This document shows, one piece after another, positions 30,414-42,723 of a stretch of 64,000 nucleotides of DNA (its first letter is position 1; every line of letters begins with the position of its first letter). The stretch is from Mastigamoeba balamuthi (Eukaryota; Evosea; Mastigamoebida; Mastigamoebidae): the NCBI GenBank assembly GCA_902651635.1, contig CACRSC010000150.1, positions 1 to 64,000 on the forward strand. The letters run 5' to 3'. The notes below the pieces were generated by a model. That model searched no databases. It saw nothing but the letters and a program-made list of their open reading frames with translations, and was not told the origin of the DNA. The position numbers and the translations under genes are program-made.

Positions 30414-31959
30414 TTAGAATTTGCAAAATTGTGTGTGTTTCGTACATGCAAAGTCAGCAGTTTTGAGGTATTTCAGACCACTGTAGATTTCCTTATTTCC
30501 AACAACAGATGTGGCCAAGAAGTCACATACTAGAATGAAGTTAGTAGAGGTAAATAAGAGGCTAATGTACCCAGTGTTGTCACAGCCATTAGTCCAATAC
30601 CAGACACCAACTGAGGTAGTAGTGTTAGCCAGTTGCTTGAGAAATCAGACGACATACAGAGAGAAGAAGTGTCTGGAAGTCAAACTTCCCGAGAAGGCCA
30701 TTCTGGATGAACACAAGATGGACTCCGTGCCGCGTGTAGATAACTCTTTCATCCACACTCTTGGTGTACACTGGCTGAAGCAGCTTGTACTTGGTGTCCT
30801 CAATCAGTTTGGCTGTGTACGTGTAGCGAAGTTTGTTGGTATTCCACGTGTGCGTGTTGCTGTACTCAATGCTTATCATCACAACAATCCCATCGTATCT
30901 CATTGACACATTGCCAGGAGATGCTGTTGCTAAAAGGGCTCTGTAAACTGGATGCATAAGATCGAGAGTTATACGCACAGATTTGATCAAATGTGCTGAT
31001 ACCGGCAGCTTCCAAGATCTTCTGGACCTCGAGAATGTCGTACTCCCCCTTGACACCGATCTGGTTTGGTCCGCTAACCTTCATCTCTTTCCCGTGGCAA
31101 TCTCGCAGCACGCCAACGATCTGTTAAGCACGTGAGACCCGAGTGAGTGTGTGGTGTCCTGGTACATCTCTCGCGTTGGCCTGGATTCCCACTTGGTGTG
31201 CGAAGAAGCTGTGGTCTATCAGGAGCTACCAGAGGCCTCGTTAGGCGCGGCAAGGGCGACGCGATGCCAAGCATAGCAGCTCACGGTGAAGTGCTCGACA
31301 TCAGCAACGAAGTTGACGACGTCGCGCGCTTGCGGGACGAACGAGCAGTTGTCCTCGGTGAGCTCGCAGCCGTCGAGCGCCTGCCTCGACGTGGTGGCCC
31401 TCGTCGTCAGCGTGAACTCCGAGTCCTGCCCCGTGGGGTACACCGCCATCGCCTCGTCCCACAGCGTGCACTCGTGCACCCACCCGCTCCTGTTCGCCCC
31501 CGCGCTCTGCGAGCAGTAGGGCAGCTCGGCCATGGGGACGTACGACGCTGGCTGCAGCCGGCTGGCGTCAGCGAGCACCAGCAGAGCGTGGTGGGGGCTG
31601 GGCAGAGAGGGGACGACGGGCCTTGAGGGCGTTGACGCGGACGGTGCCCGAGGGCTGCTCGAGGAGCAGGTAGCGCTTCTGCCAGAAGATCGTGTAGAGG
31701 CCGATGTAGAGGAGCACCGAGAGCATGCACAGGTAGTGCAGCACGGCCAGCCTCTTGTCCCGTATCCGCACGACCTGTGGGGGGGTAGGGCAGTGGGGAG
31801 CAGAGCAGTGAGGGGGCAGCACAGGGCCTGGGGGAGGCAGAGGCAAGGCCACGGACGTGGACGGTCTCGTAGCTCAGCAGGTCGTCGACCAGATCTCCTG
31901 GCGGTGCTGTTACCACGAGGGGATGGGCATGTGATCGCTGGCATACCGAGGCGCCCCAT
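30414..31959 (-). CDS. P2X-type ATP-gated cation channel
   Basis: Multi-exon gene. Exon 1 (31959-31947) supplies MGRLA; exon 2 (from 31906) reads PPGDLVDDLLSYETVH; then VVRIRDKRLAVLHYLCMLSV leads into TM1 and YLLLEQPSGTVRVNALK. The ectodomain includes PNQIGVKGEYDILEVQKILE-AAGIS and RYDGIVVMISIEYSNTHTWN, then GVHLVFIQNGLLGKFDF ahead of TM2 (LVSGIGLMAVTTL-VCDFLATSVVG). The tail IYSGLKYLKT carries the Y-x-x-x-K signal that stabilises P2X at the membrane. In Dictyostelium the homologues sit in the contractile vacuole. The short N-terminus VRIRD is very like the Dictyostelium proteins. The final exons and their introns (GTATGT, GTACAT donors) are strikingly AT-rich compared with the 5' half. GAGATATATC lies 82-91 bases upstream. 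Confidence 0.9.
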
Positions 31960-32163
31960 TTGAGGAGAACAACGACCCCGCAATGCCGCACCACCAGAAC
32001 TACCCGTGTTGGGAAGTGACTCACAGATTCATGAATCTCGGAGATATATCCAGGCACGCGGGTGACCCTCCGCATCCGCGAGCCGCGATACCCCCGGTAT
32101 TCGATGTAGGGGCACACCACGCAGACGGTCAGCATACCAACAGAGCTAGTTTATTGGGCAGGG

Positions 32164-35100
32164 TCACTGCTCAGTTTTCAGGGCACGGATGGCAGTTGCA
32201 CGCTCTGCCATGTGGGTCATCCGAGCCTTGTCCCTCTGCCCCAAACCTGCGACGACGCCCTGGAACTGCGGGTCTCCGCGTGCTGCCTCGACCGTGTCGA
32301 CAAAGTACACAACCTCGTTCACGCCCCTCAGGGGGCTCTCCGTGTGGTTCCCGGTGAGATCCGTGAGATCCGAGAGCTCGGACTCGTCGTCATAGTCCTC
32401 GTCACCTTCGTCCTCTTCGTCTTCGTCTGGCATGGAACAGTCGTCCGATGCCTCGTTGCCGCTCTCGTCCGGGTCCTCGGAGGCTGCATCGCTGTCTTCG
32501 GGGGCGTCATCCTCGTCGCTCATGTCCTCCTCAGAATCCTGGTCACCTCCATCGCTGCCGCTCGGCGTGGCGTCGTGTTCCGTCATTTCGTTCAGCCTCC
32601 TCTCCTCTGCGGGCCGGCACTCGATCAGTTATGGGCCGCGAGAAAGGGCAGACACGGACTCTGCTCGCGAGCTGGGATCTCATGAAGGTACGTGAGGATC
32701 TGGCTCAGTATCTGTCCGATGGCGCCCTGCACGGCAGCGGGAAGAGAGCGCATTGGGAGCCTGAGCATCGCCGACAGTCCCAGCACAGCAAGCTTCTTCT
32801 CCGACACGCGGGCAAAACAGTTTCTGAGACGGAACCATGCAGAGAACAGCTCCTGCGTGGCACCCAGCAGCTCTGATGTCTGCAGCGCGAGCTCGGGGTT
32901 GTAGTACAGCGTGCTGGCGAACTCCTTCACCAGCAGTGCGTGGTACGGCGAACTGCTTGTCGACCGAAGGCAGGCGACAGTGAGCTCGAGGACCCTGGAT
33001 GCAAACCTGTCGACTGCGCCGATGCAGTGCTGCATAATCGCCTCGGCCAGCTGGCACGCCCTGGCGCAGTCATCGATCTCGGGAGTGTCCGACAGCACCT
33101 TCTCCATCAGTCCAAGAACGCAGTTGGCGTAAAGTGGCGCTGACAGGAAGGTCTGCTTGTCACGGCGTATGAAACTGACCAGTGGCTGCGCGGCATGACC
33201 GAACGACTCGTGCACGTCCTCTTCGCATGCCCTGCACAGCAGTACGAACAGCTGCCAGTGCTGCGGCTCCAGCGGGGTCTGTTGAGCTATCCACTGGACG
33301 AAGTTACATACTTTTGCCATGAACTCCACTCGCGCTGTATGTGCACGTTTGAAAAGTGGTTGAAGATGAGGTGCGTACCATTACTCCTCTCGTACTTACT
33401 CAGGATCGTGCAGCAGAACGGCGTCAGTACATTGGCGAGCGCGCGGAGCCCAAGCGAGTGGCATCCGACAGCCCGAAGGAGTGCCTCGATGGCCTCGAGA
33501 ATCTCCTGCAACCTGAGCAAACTGCCCTCGTCGTCGCAGCGCTCGCACCGCGCAAACGAGGACACGAGATGCTTGCACGTGTCCAGTGCATAGGGTGACA
33601 CTCCAGTCCCGAACTCCTCGATGATCCTTTCGAGCGCTTCCACGACAGGGTTGGTAAGCAGATCGGCGCACTCGAGCAGACGGGAGTACACCGCGAGTAT
33701 TCCTCCGACGTTGGGCAGCATTACCTGCCTTCCTTGCTCCGTCGTGGCAGGGAACCTGAGCGACAGGGCCGCGTAAAACGACACTGCGAGGTGCTGCTCT
33801 TGGGCAAGCACGATGAGATGATGCACGCCTGATATAAACGTCGTAGAGGTGTCGCAAATGGCGAGGTCTGAGAAGTGGGCAAAGCACAACGAGGCCATGG
33901 CGCGGACGATTGGCACAGGTGACATAATCTCAGGCACGACACACATGCGTAGCATCGCCTCCAGGTGCACCTTGAACGGCTCTGTCCCCTTCAGCAGTTT
34001 GTCGAGCGCTGTGACCACAGCGAGCGCCCTGGCCTTGGTCCGCGCGTCGTCGCTGCTGGCTGCGGAGTTGAGCTGGAGCTCCAGCGCGATGTGCGCCATG
34101 AACGGTGCGAGCAACGCTTTCCTGTGGAACCTACAGCAGTCGGCAATAAGGCTCGTCGCTAACTGCCTTGTTGGGCACGAGCTCTCGATGTCGAATTCTC
34201 TCTCGATGAACTCGGCTGGGCGCTGCGTGAACATTGCCTCCTCTTCCTCGGTAAAGCTCGCCAACGGGAGCAGAACCTCCACCAGCGCCCTTGGCAGGTG
34301 CGGCTTCAGCCACTTTAACACAGTCGGCATGCGTAGGCCAGTGGAGAGGTAGCTGAAAGCCCCGTGCAGAACCAGCGGGTGGTAGTACTGCTGACTGCGA
34401 GCGTGGTTCGTCAGCAGCGCCAGGCACTGCATGCCCAGCGCCGGGGCCACCGCCGTCTGGAAGTCCCTGAGAACTGGCCTCAGCGACCTCTCGGTCACGC
34501 TGGGTTCTCCGTGGCGAGAGAGCCACCGCTCCGAGGCCTGGAGAGCCTCTTTACCTGTCTTCCACCACAGATGCTCCGAGTCTGCCGGTGCGGCAGTAGC
34601 GACGGTGCGGTCCACAATGCCCTTTATGAAGCCCATCCACCGCGGCAGCACTCCGGGCCGGGACATATACGGAACGATGCCCATCTGATTTGGTGGTCAG
34701 CGCACGTTGAATGCGGCCGGCGTACGCGAGTGCACGAGAGGAAGATCTTCAGAAGCAGGGACTCGGTGTCAAGGGTCTCGTCAGTGGGCTGCGCGCTGCG
34801 CAGGTCGTCGACGAGCTGGTCCAGTGCGGGGAAAGCATCGTCGACGAGCTTGACCAGCACTGGGTGGTTCTCTTTCGAAGGGGGAGTGTTCCCGTCACTA
34901 ACTGGGGGGGGGGAACAGGAATGCAATTGATACCGTCGCGCTCAGAGGAGTACTCGTAGTTCTTCACGACCTCCCGCAGCACGGCGAGAGCCCCGCGGAG
35001 GGAGGTCCTACGGCTCGCGAGGTCCCTGATCCTCGCAAGGAGGTCGGGCCACTGGCGGGGGTAGTCCTGCGCGGCGATTGTCCTCAGAACGGCCCCCAGC

Positions 35101-35553
35101 TGCTTCCTGGAATTCCCCGTGTCATTTCCCGTGACGTGGCGCAGGCAGGGGGGGTGGATTCTGAGATTCCGCGCCTGACAAGGGGGGTGGGAGCATCTGC
35201 GACGGCCTCGACGAGTGCCGAGCGCACGGTGGCCCTCTCGCCGTCCACTGCGGCCGCCCCCTGCGGGTCCCACAAGGGCTGCGCGGCCTTCTTGAACTGG
35301 ATGGCCGCGGCCTGCTTCGTTTGCTCGTCCGAGTCGCACGCGGTCGCTGCGTGCAGCAGCGCAACGGCAAATCCTGGTTTTTCGCTGACCTTTTTCCGGA
35401 TAACAGAAGAGGGTGAGGACGACGCGACGGGAACGGCGTGCAGGTGAAATGGGGCCAAACCGTCTGGAGGAACTCCTCAGCGGCCCGGACGTCGTCGGGA
35501 TTTCTGCTGAGTGTCTGGCGCAGAGCCGAGAGGAGGGAATTGGGGCAATGCAT
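32164..35553 (-). CDS. importin-7/8-type karyopherin, paralogue A
   Basis: Starts MHCPNSLLSALRQTLSRNPD at 35553. Middle exons read MGIVPYMSRPGVLPRWMGFI, then HEAT-repeat sequence (VPIVRAMASLCFAHFSDLAI; SFYAALSLRFPATTEQGRQV), then FYNPEL-type C-terminal repeats (STLYYNPELALQTSELLGAT; LAVLGLSAMLRLPM). A very acidic segment follows (EDSDAASEDPDESGNEASDD) before the short conserved end NEVVYFVDTVEAARGDPQFQ. The architecture is that of importin-7/8 (yeast Nmd5/Sxm1), which carries ribosomal proteins, histones and other cargo into the nucleus with Ran. It lies head to tail with paralogue B and has matching exon divisions, so it is a tandem duplicate. Its codons are visibly less GC-biased at third positions. 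AAATATCTT (35641-35649) lies about 90 bases before the ATG. Confidence 0.9.
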
Positions 35554-36202
35554 CGCCTGTGCTACTTGCAGGACCACAAGACTGACTGATTGGCGACTAG
35601 CAGACTGCCACGATCGAGAGAAAACCAAGGTTTTCACGGCAAATATCTTTTCCGATGTCGCGAGGTGATTAATGTCGTCATTTTGCGACACCGACGGCGC
35701 CGGCGCCGGCGTGGTGTGGGCTAGGTGGTGTGGGGGGCGGGTCCTCTCTCGCGCCCTTTTAACGGCGCGCACGTGCGTACCTTGGTTTTGCTGTTGGCCA
35801 TGGGCAAGAAAAAACGCCACAACTGCCGGGTGTTCGACCCCGCCAGAGGGCCGCCAACAAACCTCGGGAGCTGATACCCTGATTCCGTGCTCATATTTTT
35901 CGAATGGAGGGTCGTCTCTGCTTGAAAATAGGATTCGAATTGTTTTGGCAACACATTTTCGAGTAGGATACCCCGCCCTCTTCACCCACAGCGCCCAGAG
36001 CAGAGGTCGCTCCGTCTGCGCTGCGCCGGCAGCCTCTGCCGCGCCGTCTCCGGTTCCAGTACCAGTGCACGATGTCATCGACCTCGAGGACCTCAACAAT
36101 GGGAAACTGACTTCCGACTATCACAACGGGAAATCCGGCCGGTTTGGAAGGTTATTGGTTGATTTGTTTCGCTATTACTGCCGTGTGCGGTGTTCAGGCA
36201 AA
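35554..36202. other. spacer between the two importin-7 genes
   Basis: About 650 bases containing the paralogue A promoter and the 3' flank of B. A GCGCCGGCGCCGGCG tract lies near 35698-35712. No gene seen. Confidence 0.5.
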
Positions 36203-39200
36203 TCACTGAGGGGCCTGGGCTGCCTGCTGCTGCTCTTGCTGCTTCTGCGCACGGATGGTGACCGCGAGCTGTGCGAACTTGGCAGCCAGCGCCGAGTCCT
36301 TCTGGTCGAGGCTGGCGAAGACGGCCTGGTACTGCGGGTCCCTGCCCGCGACCTGGATCGTGTCGACAAAGTACACCACCTCGCTGACGTCGTTGACGGG
36401 CGTGTCGACCTCCTCGTCCTCGTCGAGCTCGGCAAAGCCCACGTCGTCGCCGGGGGCGTTCTGCCTGAACGTCGCGCACTTGTCGACGAGGCCGTCGAAC
36501 GTGATCTTGCCGTCCGCCTGGTCCTGGTCGTCGCCCAGCTCGTTCGCGTCGGCCCACTCGTCGTCCTCCTCCTCAATGTCGACGGCCTGGTCGATGGCGG
36601 CGTCCTCGTCGTCGCCGAGCTCGACCTCCTCGTCGTCGATCTCCTCGTCAAAGTCGTCCTCGTCGTCATCGTCGTCGTCTCCCTCCTGCTCCTCCATGAG
36701 CTTCCTCTCCTTCTCCTCAACTGCGGGGGGGCGGGGGTGCTGCGTGAGAACACTGCTGCAGGTGGGTGGCCTTGCAGTCGCACCCTTCTCCTGGCGCTGG
36801 ATCTCTCGGAGGTGCTTGAGGATCTGCTTGACAATCTGGGGGAGGGCGCTGCGGACGACCGCGGGCAGCGTGCCCATCGGGAGCCTGAGCATCGCCGACA
36901 GGCCGAGCACCGCGATCTTCTTGTCGTAGACGCGGGCGAAGCTCTCCTTGAGGCTGAACCACGACGCAAACAGCTGCTGCGTCGCGCCCAGCGCCTCAGA
37001 GGCCTGCAGGGCCACCGCGGGGTTGTAGTACAGCGCGTTGGCGAAGATCTCGACGAGCAGCACGCGGAACACGGTCATGCGGGCGGTCTTGATGCGGTTG
37101 GCCGCGAGCTGGACGACCTTGAGGACAAACTGGTCCGCGGCGCCCACGCAGTGGTGCATGACGACCTCGGCCAGCTGGCAGGCCTTGCAGCTGTCGATCT
37201 CGTCGGAGTTGGCGTCGGCGAGGTACTTCTCGACCATCTTGTAGACGAGGTCCATGTAGACGGGCGTCGACAGGAACGTCTCCTTGCCGCGCGAGATGAA
37301 GTTGTCGAGCGGCTCGAGCATGTCGTCGATGAACTCGAGGGCGTACTCGTCAAAGGCCTGGTAGAGGATCGGGAACAGAGTCCAGTACTGCGGCTTCAGC
37401 GGCGGGTTGAAGTACGTCACCAGCGTCATGATGTTCAGAATGCTGGGCAGGTAGTCTGGAAACGGTAGATGTCTGTGGTGTCAGCGGTGTGCCGAATAGT
37501 GGTGCTCAATTGAATAACTTGGGCAAAAAAATGAGGGAGAGATATCGGAGAGAACGACTGAAATCGCTCCTGGAATTATTTCCAGCGTTTCTGCCCGTTC
37601 CTTCTTTTATGTTTGGACACTCCGGTGTCGCAAAGGTGGAATCCAATTGCCACGTTGTAAAGTGGAGAAGGCCAAACTTGATAACTAAGACCCCCGAGCC
37701 CCGCGGAAAGGCGCAGAGTTTGCGCGGCGGGCGACGATTATGGGTGGGGGAGGCGGAGGCGGTACCCAGGGTCTGGTCGCAGTTCCTGCTGAGGACCATC
37801 ACGCAGACGGGGATCAGGGCGACGCCGAGCTCGTGGAAGAGCTGCGGGATGCCGCTGACCGTCTGCAGCAGCGTCTCGATGGCCTCGAGGCAGCCGACCG
37901 ACTTGAGCGTCTGGCCCTCCTCGTCGTCCTCGCTGTAGGCGCCCTGCACAAACGACTCGACGAGGCGCTTGCAGATGTTGAAGGCGTGCGGGGCGATGTC
38001 GGCGCCAAAGACCGTCGTGAAGACCTCGAGCGTGACGACGAGGTCGTCGGCGTCGACGTCGACGTTGTCGAGCAGGCGGAAGTAGATCTCGAGCACGTGC
38101 GGGAGTATCGGCAGCAGCGTCTGCTTGCCCTGCTCCGTCTGCACGGGGTACTTGAGCGACAGCGCGGCGTAGAGCGAGACGGCGAGCTGCTGGTCGTTGG
38201 CGAGCGTGATGATCTGCTGCAGGGCCGAGGCGAAGACGGTCGAGTCGCTGAACGTGATGTCCGAGAAGCGCGCAAAGCACCACGAGGCCATGGCGCGCAC
38301 GATGGGCACGGGCGAGGCGAGCTCGGGCACGACGCACGTGCGCAGCATGAACTCGAGCTGCGACTTGAAGGGCTCGGTCTTCTTGAGCTTGCCGTCGAGC
38401 GCCGTGACGGCGACCATGGCGCCGAACTTCTTCCTGGCGTTGTCCCTGCTGGCCGCCGACTGCAGCTGCAGGACCTGCGCGACGTGCGACATGAACGGCA
38501 CGAGGTGGTTCTTGCCGCGGAACTTGCAGCAGTCGACCGTGAGGTTCATCGAGGCCAGCCTGAGGCTGTAGTAGTTGTCGAGCGGGTCAAACTCCCTGCG
38601 GATGTACTCGACGGGGTCGTTGATGAAGAGGCCCTCGTCCTCCTCGGTGTAGCACATCATCTGGAAGAGCACCTCGGTGAAGGCGCCCTGCAGGTGCGGC
38701 GCGACCTCCTTGTAGACCGTCGCCACGCGCACGCCCGTCGACAGGTACGACATGGCCGAGTACAGCATCTTGGGGTGGAAGTACTGCCCCTTGGCGTGGT
38801 TCGCCAGCAGCGTCAGGTACTGCACGCCCAGCGCCGGGGCCACCGCCGTCTGGAAGTCCTTGACGACGGGCTTGAGCTCCTTCTTGACCTCGTTGGGCGA
38901 GCCGTAGCGGATCAGCCACCGGATCGTGATCTCGGCCGCCCGCTTGGCCGCGCGCCACCACGGGTGCTCGGCGCCGCCCGCAGCGTCCGCGGGCACCGGC
39001 GTCGTGACCGTGCGGTCCACGATGCCCTTGATGAACCCCAGCCACCTCGGCAGCACGTCGGGCCTCGACATGTACGGCGTGAACCCCATCTGCACCCCGC
39101 CGGTCAGGAGGTGGGCGGGGGGCCAGAGGAGGAGGAGGAGGAGGAGGAGGAGGCCCTCTCGCACGTTGGTGCAGGACCAGAGGATCTTGAGCAGCAGGCG

Positions 39201-40083
39201 CTCGATGTTGAGGGTGTCGACCGTGGGCTGCGTCTTGCTCAGGTGGTCCACCAGCTGGTCCAGCGTGGGGAACACCTCGTCGACCAGCTTCACCAGCGCC
39301 GGGCGCAGCTCTGCCGGGGGAGGACGCGCAGGTCATCAGAGGGGGGAGAGAACAGAGGGAGGGCGGAGAGCGGGGGGCGGCATGCCGTCGCGCTCGGTGG
39401 TGAACTCGTAGTTCCTCGCAATGGCGCGCAGGGCCACGAGGCCGCCGGTCAGCGAGGCGGGGTTCTGGGCAGTCAGGAACGAGATCAGCTTCGGGACAAG
39501 CTCGGGCCACTTCTCCGGGAAGTCGTACATCGCGATCCTCTTCAGCGTCAGCGCCAGCTGCTTCCTGCCACCCGCGCGCCATGTTAATTGTCGTGACGTG
39601 GCGCAGGCAAATGCATATGCCGATCGGTGATATTTTTCTCCTCTTAGGTGCGGTCGCGGCTCTGCACCTGATGAGCGGGTGCGACATGATGATGGCCTCG
39701 ATGATGTTCGAGCGCACCGTGGCCTTCTCGGCGTCGCCCATGCACGCCGGCCTGCCGTCGGCGCCCGCCTGCGCGTCCCAGAACAGGTGCGTGGCGTTCT
39801 TGAACTGGATGGCAGCGGCCTGCTTGGTGTACTGGTCCACCTGCGCCTCAGGCGCCGACATCACCTGCAGCAGCGCCGTCGCGAACCCCGCCATCCCACG
39901 GTTCTGCTCCGGGTCGCGGCGAGAGCTGCTGAGACCCGGCAGGGAGGCCGCTGGAGAGGCGGCGGAGGCGGTGGGGGAGGGGGTTCCTACCGTGTGGAAG
40001 TACTGCTCGGCGGCGTGGACGTCGGCGGGGTTGCTGCTGTACGTCTGGCGCAGCGCGCTCACGAGTGCGTCAAGGCCCGACAT
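36203..40083 (-). CDS. importin-7/8-type karyopherin, paralogue B
   Basis: Starts MSGLDALVSALRQTYSSNPA at 40083. It has the same order as paralogue A: MGFTPYMSRPDVLPRWLGFI, RLASMNLTVDCCKFRGKNHL, VPIVRAMASWCFARFSDITF, ANALYYNPAVALQASEALGA, LAVLGLSAMLRLPMGTLPAV. The acidic stretch (GDDDDDDEDDFDEEIDDEEV) and the conserved end VSEVVYFVDTIQVAGRDPQY and QYQAVFASL follow, with a Gln/Ala tail. It is the more GC-biased and more family-like of the pair, so it is the likely housekeeping importin. Introns are AT-rich; one contains GAGATATCGGAG near 37540, another a GGA-triplet run near 39128-39152. The protein would shuttle between cytoplasm and nucleus with RanGTP. Confidence 0.93.
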
Positions 40084-40302
40084 GGTTTGCGGTTGGCTGG
40101 GGCTGGGCGGGGGTGTGTGCGCCGGGGAAGGAGGTGGGTGGGGCGGGCTGCGCGCGGGGGACGCCTTGTTTAGCTCGCGGGGAGTTAAAGGACAGACGTC
40201 AGCTGATTGCGTCATATGGGCAGATACGGGTATCTTGTCCCTCGCGTGCTCCGAAAAACAAAACTGTGTTGCGGTGGAATTTGAACACACGCTCCCAGGG
40301 TG

Positions 40303-42288
40303 TTACAGCTGCGTGTATCCGCTGCGCCTGCTCCGGTAGTGGGCGGCCGTGGTCAGGCCGAGCAGCGTGGCGCCCAGGCCAGCGACCCCGCCGCCCAGGA
40401 CGAACGCCAGGACGTCGTCGTCGGAGGGGCTCTCCGGGGACACTTCGCGCCACCGGCCCTGGTTCCTCAGCAGCCCGTAGTACACCTCCCTGGCGGCCTC
40501 GAGCGCCATCTCCGACGCCCTCCGCGAGGCGGACGAGAGCACCCGCGCTGCCTCGGGCGCCCTGTCCTCGTCGATGAGCCTCCGTGCCTCGCTGCTTGCC
40601 TCGGCGGCGACGTGGAAGACCTCGCGCTGGACTCGCCCGAACGCAGTGGTGACGAACTCCTCGGCCCACACGCGCCGCAGCCTCGCGCCCAGGAACCGGT
40701 CGCGCCTGCGGACGCTGAGGTCGAGGCAGCGCGGCGCGATATCGAGGCAGCAGTCGGGCCCAGCGCCCTCGGCGGTGCACATGTCCTTGGCTGCGCACGA
40801 CACGTAGTTCTGCTCCGCTTGGAAGGCGGCCACCGCGGCGCACGTCTCGCCGCAGCCCAGCGAGTTGTTTGGGGTGAAGCCGTTGGAGGGGACGAAGCCG
40901 TTGACTCGGGCGTAGTAGACGCCGTCGGTGTCGCAGAGGTCGACTGGCCCGTTGCATCCCGCGAGCTCGTCGTGCGTGTGCGCGGCGTCCACGTCGAGCT
41001 GTATGCGCCGCATGGTCGACCACAGGTCCTCGCTCTCGTTGGAGAGCAGGTCCGGGATGCTGGCCCCTGCCCACGCCGGCAGGTGGACCGAGAGGCACGG
41101 CGACCCGATGGCGAGCCACACCGTCCCGACGAGCTCGGGCCCGGGCTGCACGACGTAGCCGTAGTTGGTGATGGCGCGGCAGACGGGGGCGCCGACCTCG
41201 GTCGGCAGGTGCCTGGGCCCCGTGCGCGAGATGTCAAGGTGCTTCCCCATGGGGATCTGGTCGAGTGTGCTGCGCTGCGCCATGGCGAGCGCGGCGGCGG
41301 TGACGACGCGCCCCCGGAGGTCGACGCTGCCGTCCGAGGGCCGCACGAGCGGGCGCTGCTCCCCCGTGAGCCAGAAGTGGTCCTGCGCTAGCCGCGTGAT
41401 CTTGGACGGCATCGTCTGTATCGCGATGGGCATCGCAGACCTCAGGTCGTACCTTGTGGTCCCGTCGTCGCCCGCCCGCGCGCTCACGTTCGCATCGGCC
41501 GCCCACTGCTCAAAGTGCCGCGCAGCCAGGCAGTTCTGCACGGGGGTTTGTCGGACGCGCGGGGGGGGCGGCCCGGGGTAGCAGGGGTTACCTTGCCGTC
41601 TGCGTGGAACGAGCTGTAGAGGAACAGGTTGGAGATGGCCAACGCCCGGTCGTCGGGGACGCGGCACGCCACCCACGTCCGCCTGCCAAGAACGTACAGC
41701 CCGTACGCAGACTCGCTGTCGGCAATTCCCATGCTGCCGCCCAGGACCTCCCAGAACCCGTCCGCTTCGGCGATCTCCGAGACGATTTCAATTGCGTCCC
41801 TGCGGAAATGGCCCGGGAAAAAGTAAATTGCCGGCCCTCCTGGAAATGCGGTGAAACCTGGCGGAGGAGGCGCGGCCCAGCAGCAGGGCCCACGGGTCCA
41901 GATTGGCCATCTCCCTGCCGCTGAGGAACGGGTCCGCAGCAGCGGCAGCGGGAGTCAGAATCGTCTGGGTCCCGATGTCCACGGTGACCCCGCGCTCGTT
42001 CAGGCCACCGATGACCTCGTCGACCGAGCAGGGGCCCTGCGTTACGTCGTGCACCATCAACGCCAGAGCCCTCTGCACGGGCCGCGGCCGTATCTGCGCG
42101 AAAGACAGCGTCTCGCTGTTCATCGACAGCGGCGCCAGGAATGCCCGCTGGAACCCGTCCCACTCGTTGTTGTACGCCAGATACGGCGAGCCAGTGTCGG
42201 TGGCCAGGCGCCCCACGAGCATCGTGTTGCACGCCAGCACCGCGCCAAGCGTAGCCGCGAGTGCAGCGCACAGCACGGCGACCGCCAT
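40303..42288 (-). CDS. peptidase family C69 (dipeptidase-like), membrane-anchored
   Basis: Three exons, the first intron about 55 bases (GTTTCA donor) and the second starting GTAACC. A signal peptide (VAVLCAALAATLGAVLA) is followed directly by CNTMLVGRLATDTGSPYLAY. The exposed Cys after cleavage is the expected N-terminal nucleophile of C69/PbH1-type Ntn hydrolases, with the family's G-R-x-A-T-x-x-G-S pattern. ESAYGLYVLGRRTWVACRVP and RALAISNLFLYSSFHADGK continue the Ntn fold. The long C-terminal part is Cys-containing and lumenal or extracellular. Near the end FVLGGGVAGLGATLLGLTT forms one membrane helix followed by a basic stop (HYRSRR). Family members cleave dipeptides or act as acyl-hydrolases. 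The single-pass anchor makes it a type I membrane enzyme, probably in lysosome or plasma membrane (inferred). Confidence 0.86.
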
Positions 42289-42723
42289 GATATCCTGCGA
42301 GCCCCGTAAACTGTGGTTCCTCGCACCGACTTCGGTTTTTGCCTGAGAAATGCAGAGAAAAATCTCTGATAATCGGCGTTTGTGCAGGCGCTGCTGCTTG
42401 CCGTCGCCATGGCTGCGGCAACGCCCGAACGACGCCGAGAGCGGTGGGCGAATCGGTTGGGACTCGATTCCATGTTGAGCAGTCGGGTTCCACGATACAA
42501 TCCCCGATACCGAGGCTGTTCACAGCCAGCCCGTTTCAGCACCCGCGGGAGCACGGCTGGCAGCCGGCAGCGCGGTCGGTTTGACACCCCACACGTCCTG
42601 GAGGATTTTTGGCGTCATTTCGATCAACTGCACCAATATCTTACTCACCGGCGCACACCCGCCTTTTTTTGGTGTCATTCTCCGCCCCCCTCTTTTTTTC
42701 TCCCCTACAGATAACAAACTGCT
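42289..42723. other. divergent promoter region, C69 peptidase / F-box gene
   Basis: About 435 bases. CAATATCTTAC near 42630 lies about 90 bases before the F-box ATG and a T/C-rich tract follows it. Immediately upstream of the peptidase ATG is GATATCC. No gene. Confidence 0.5.
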
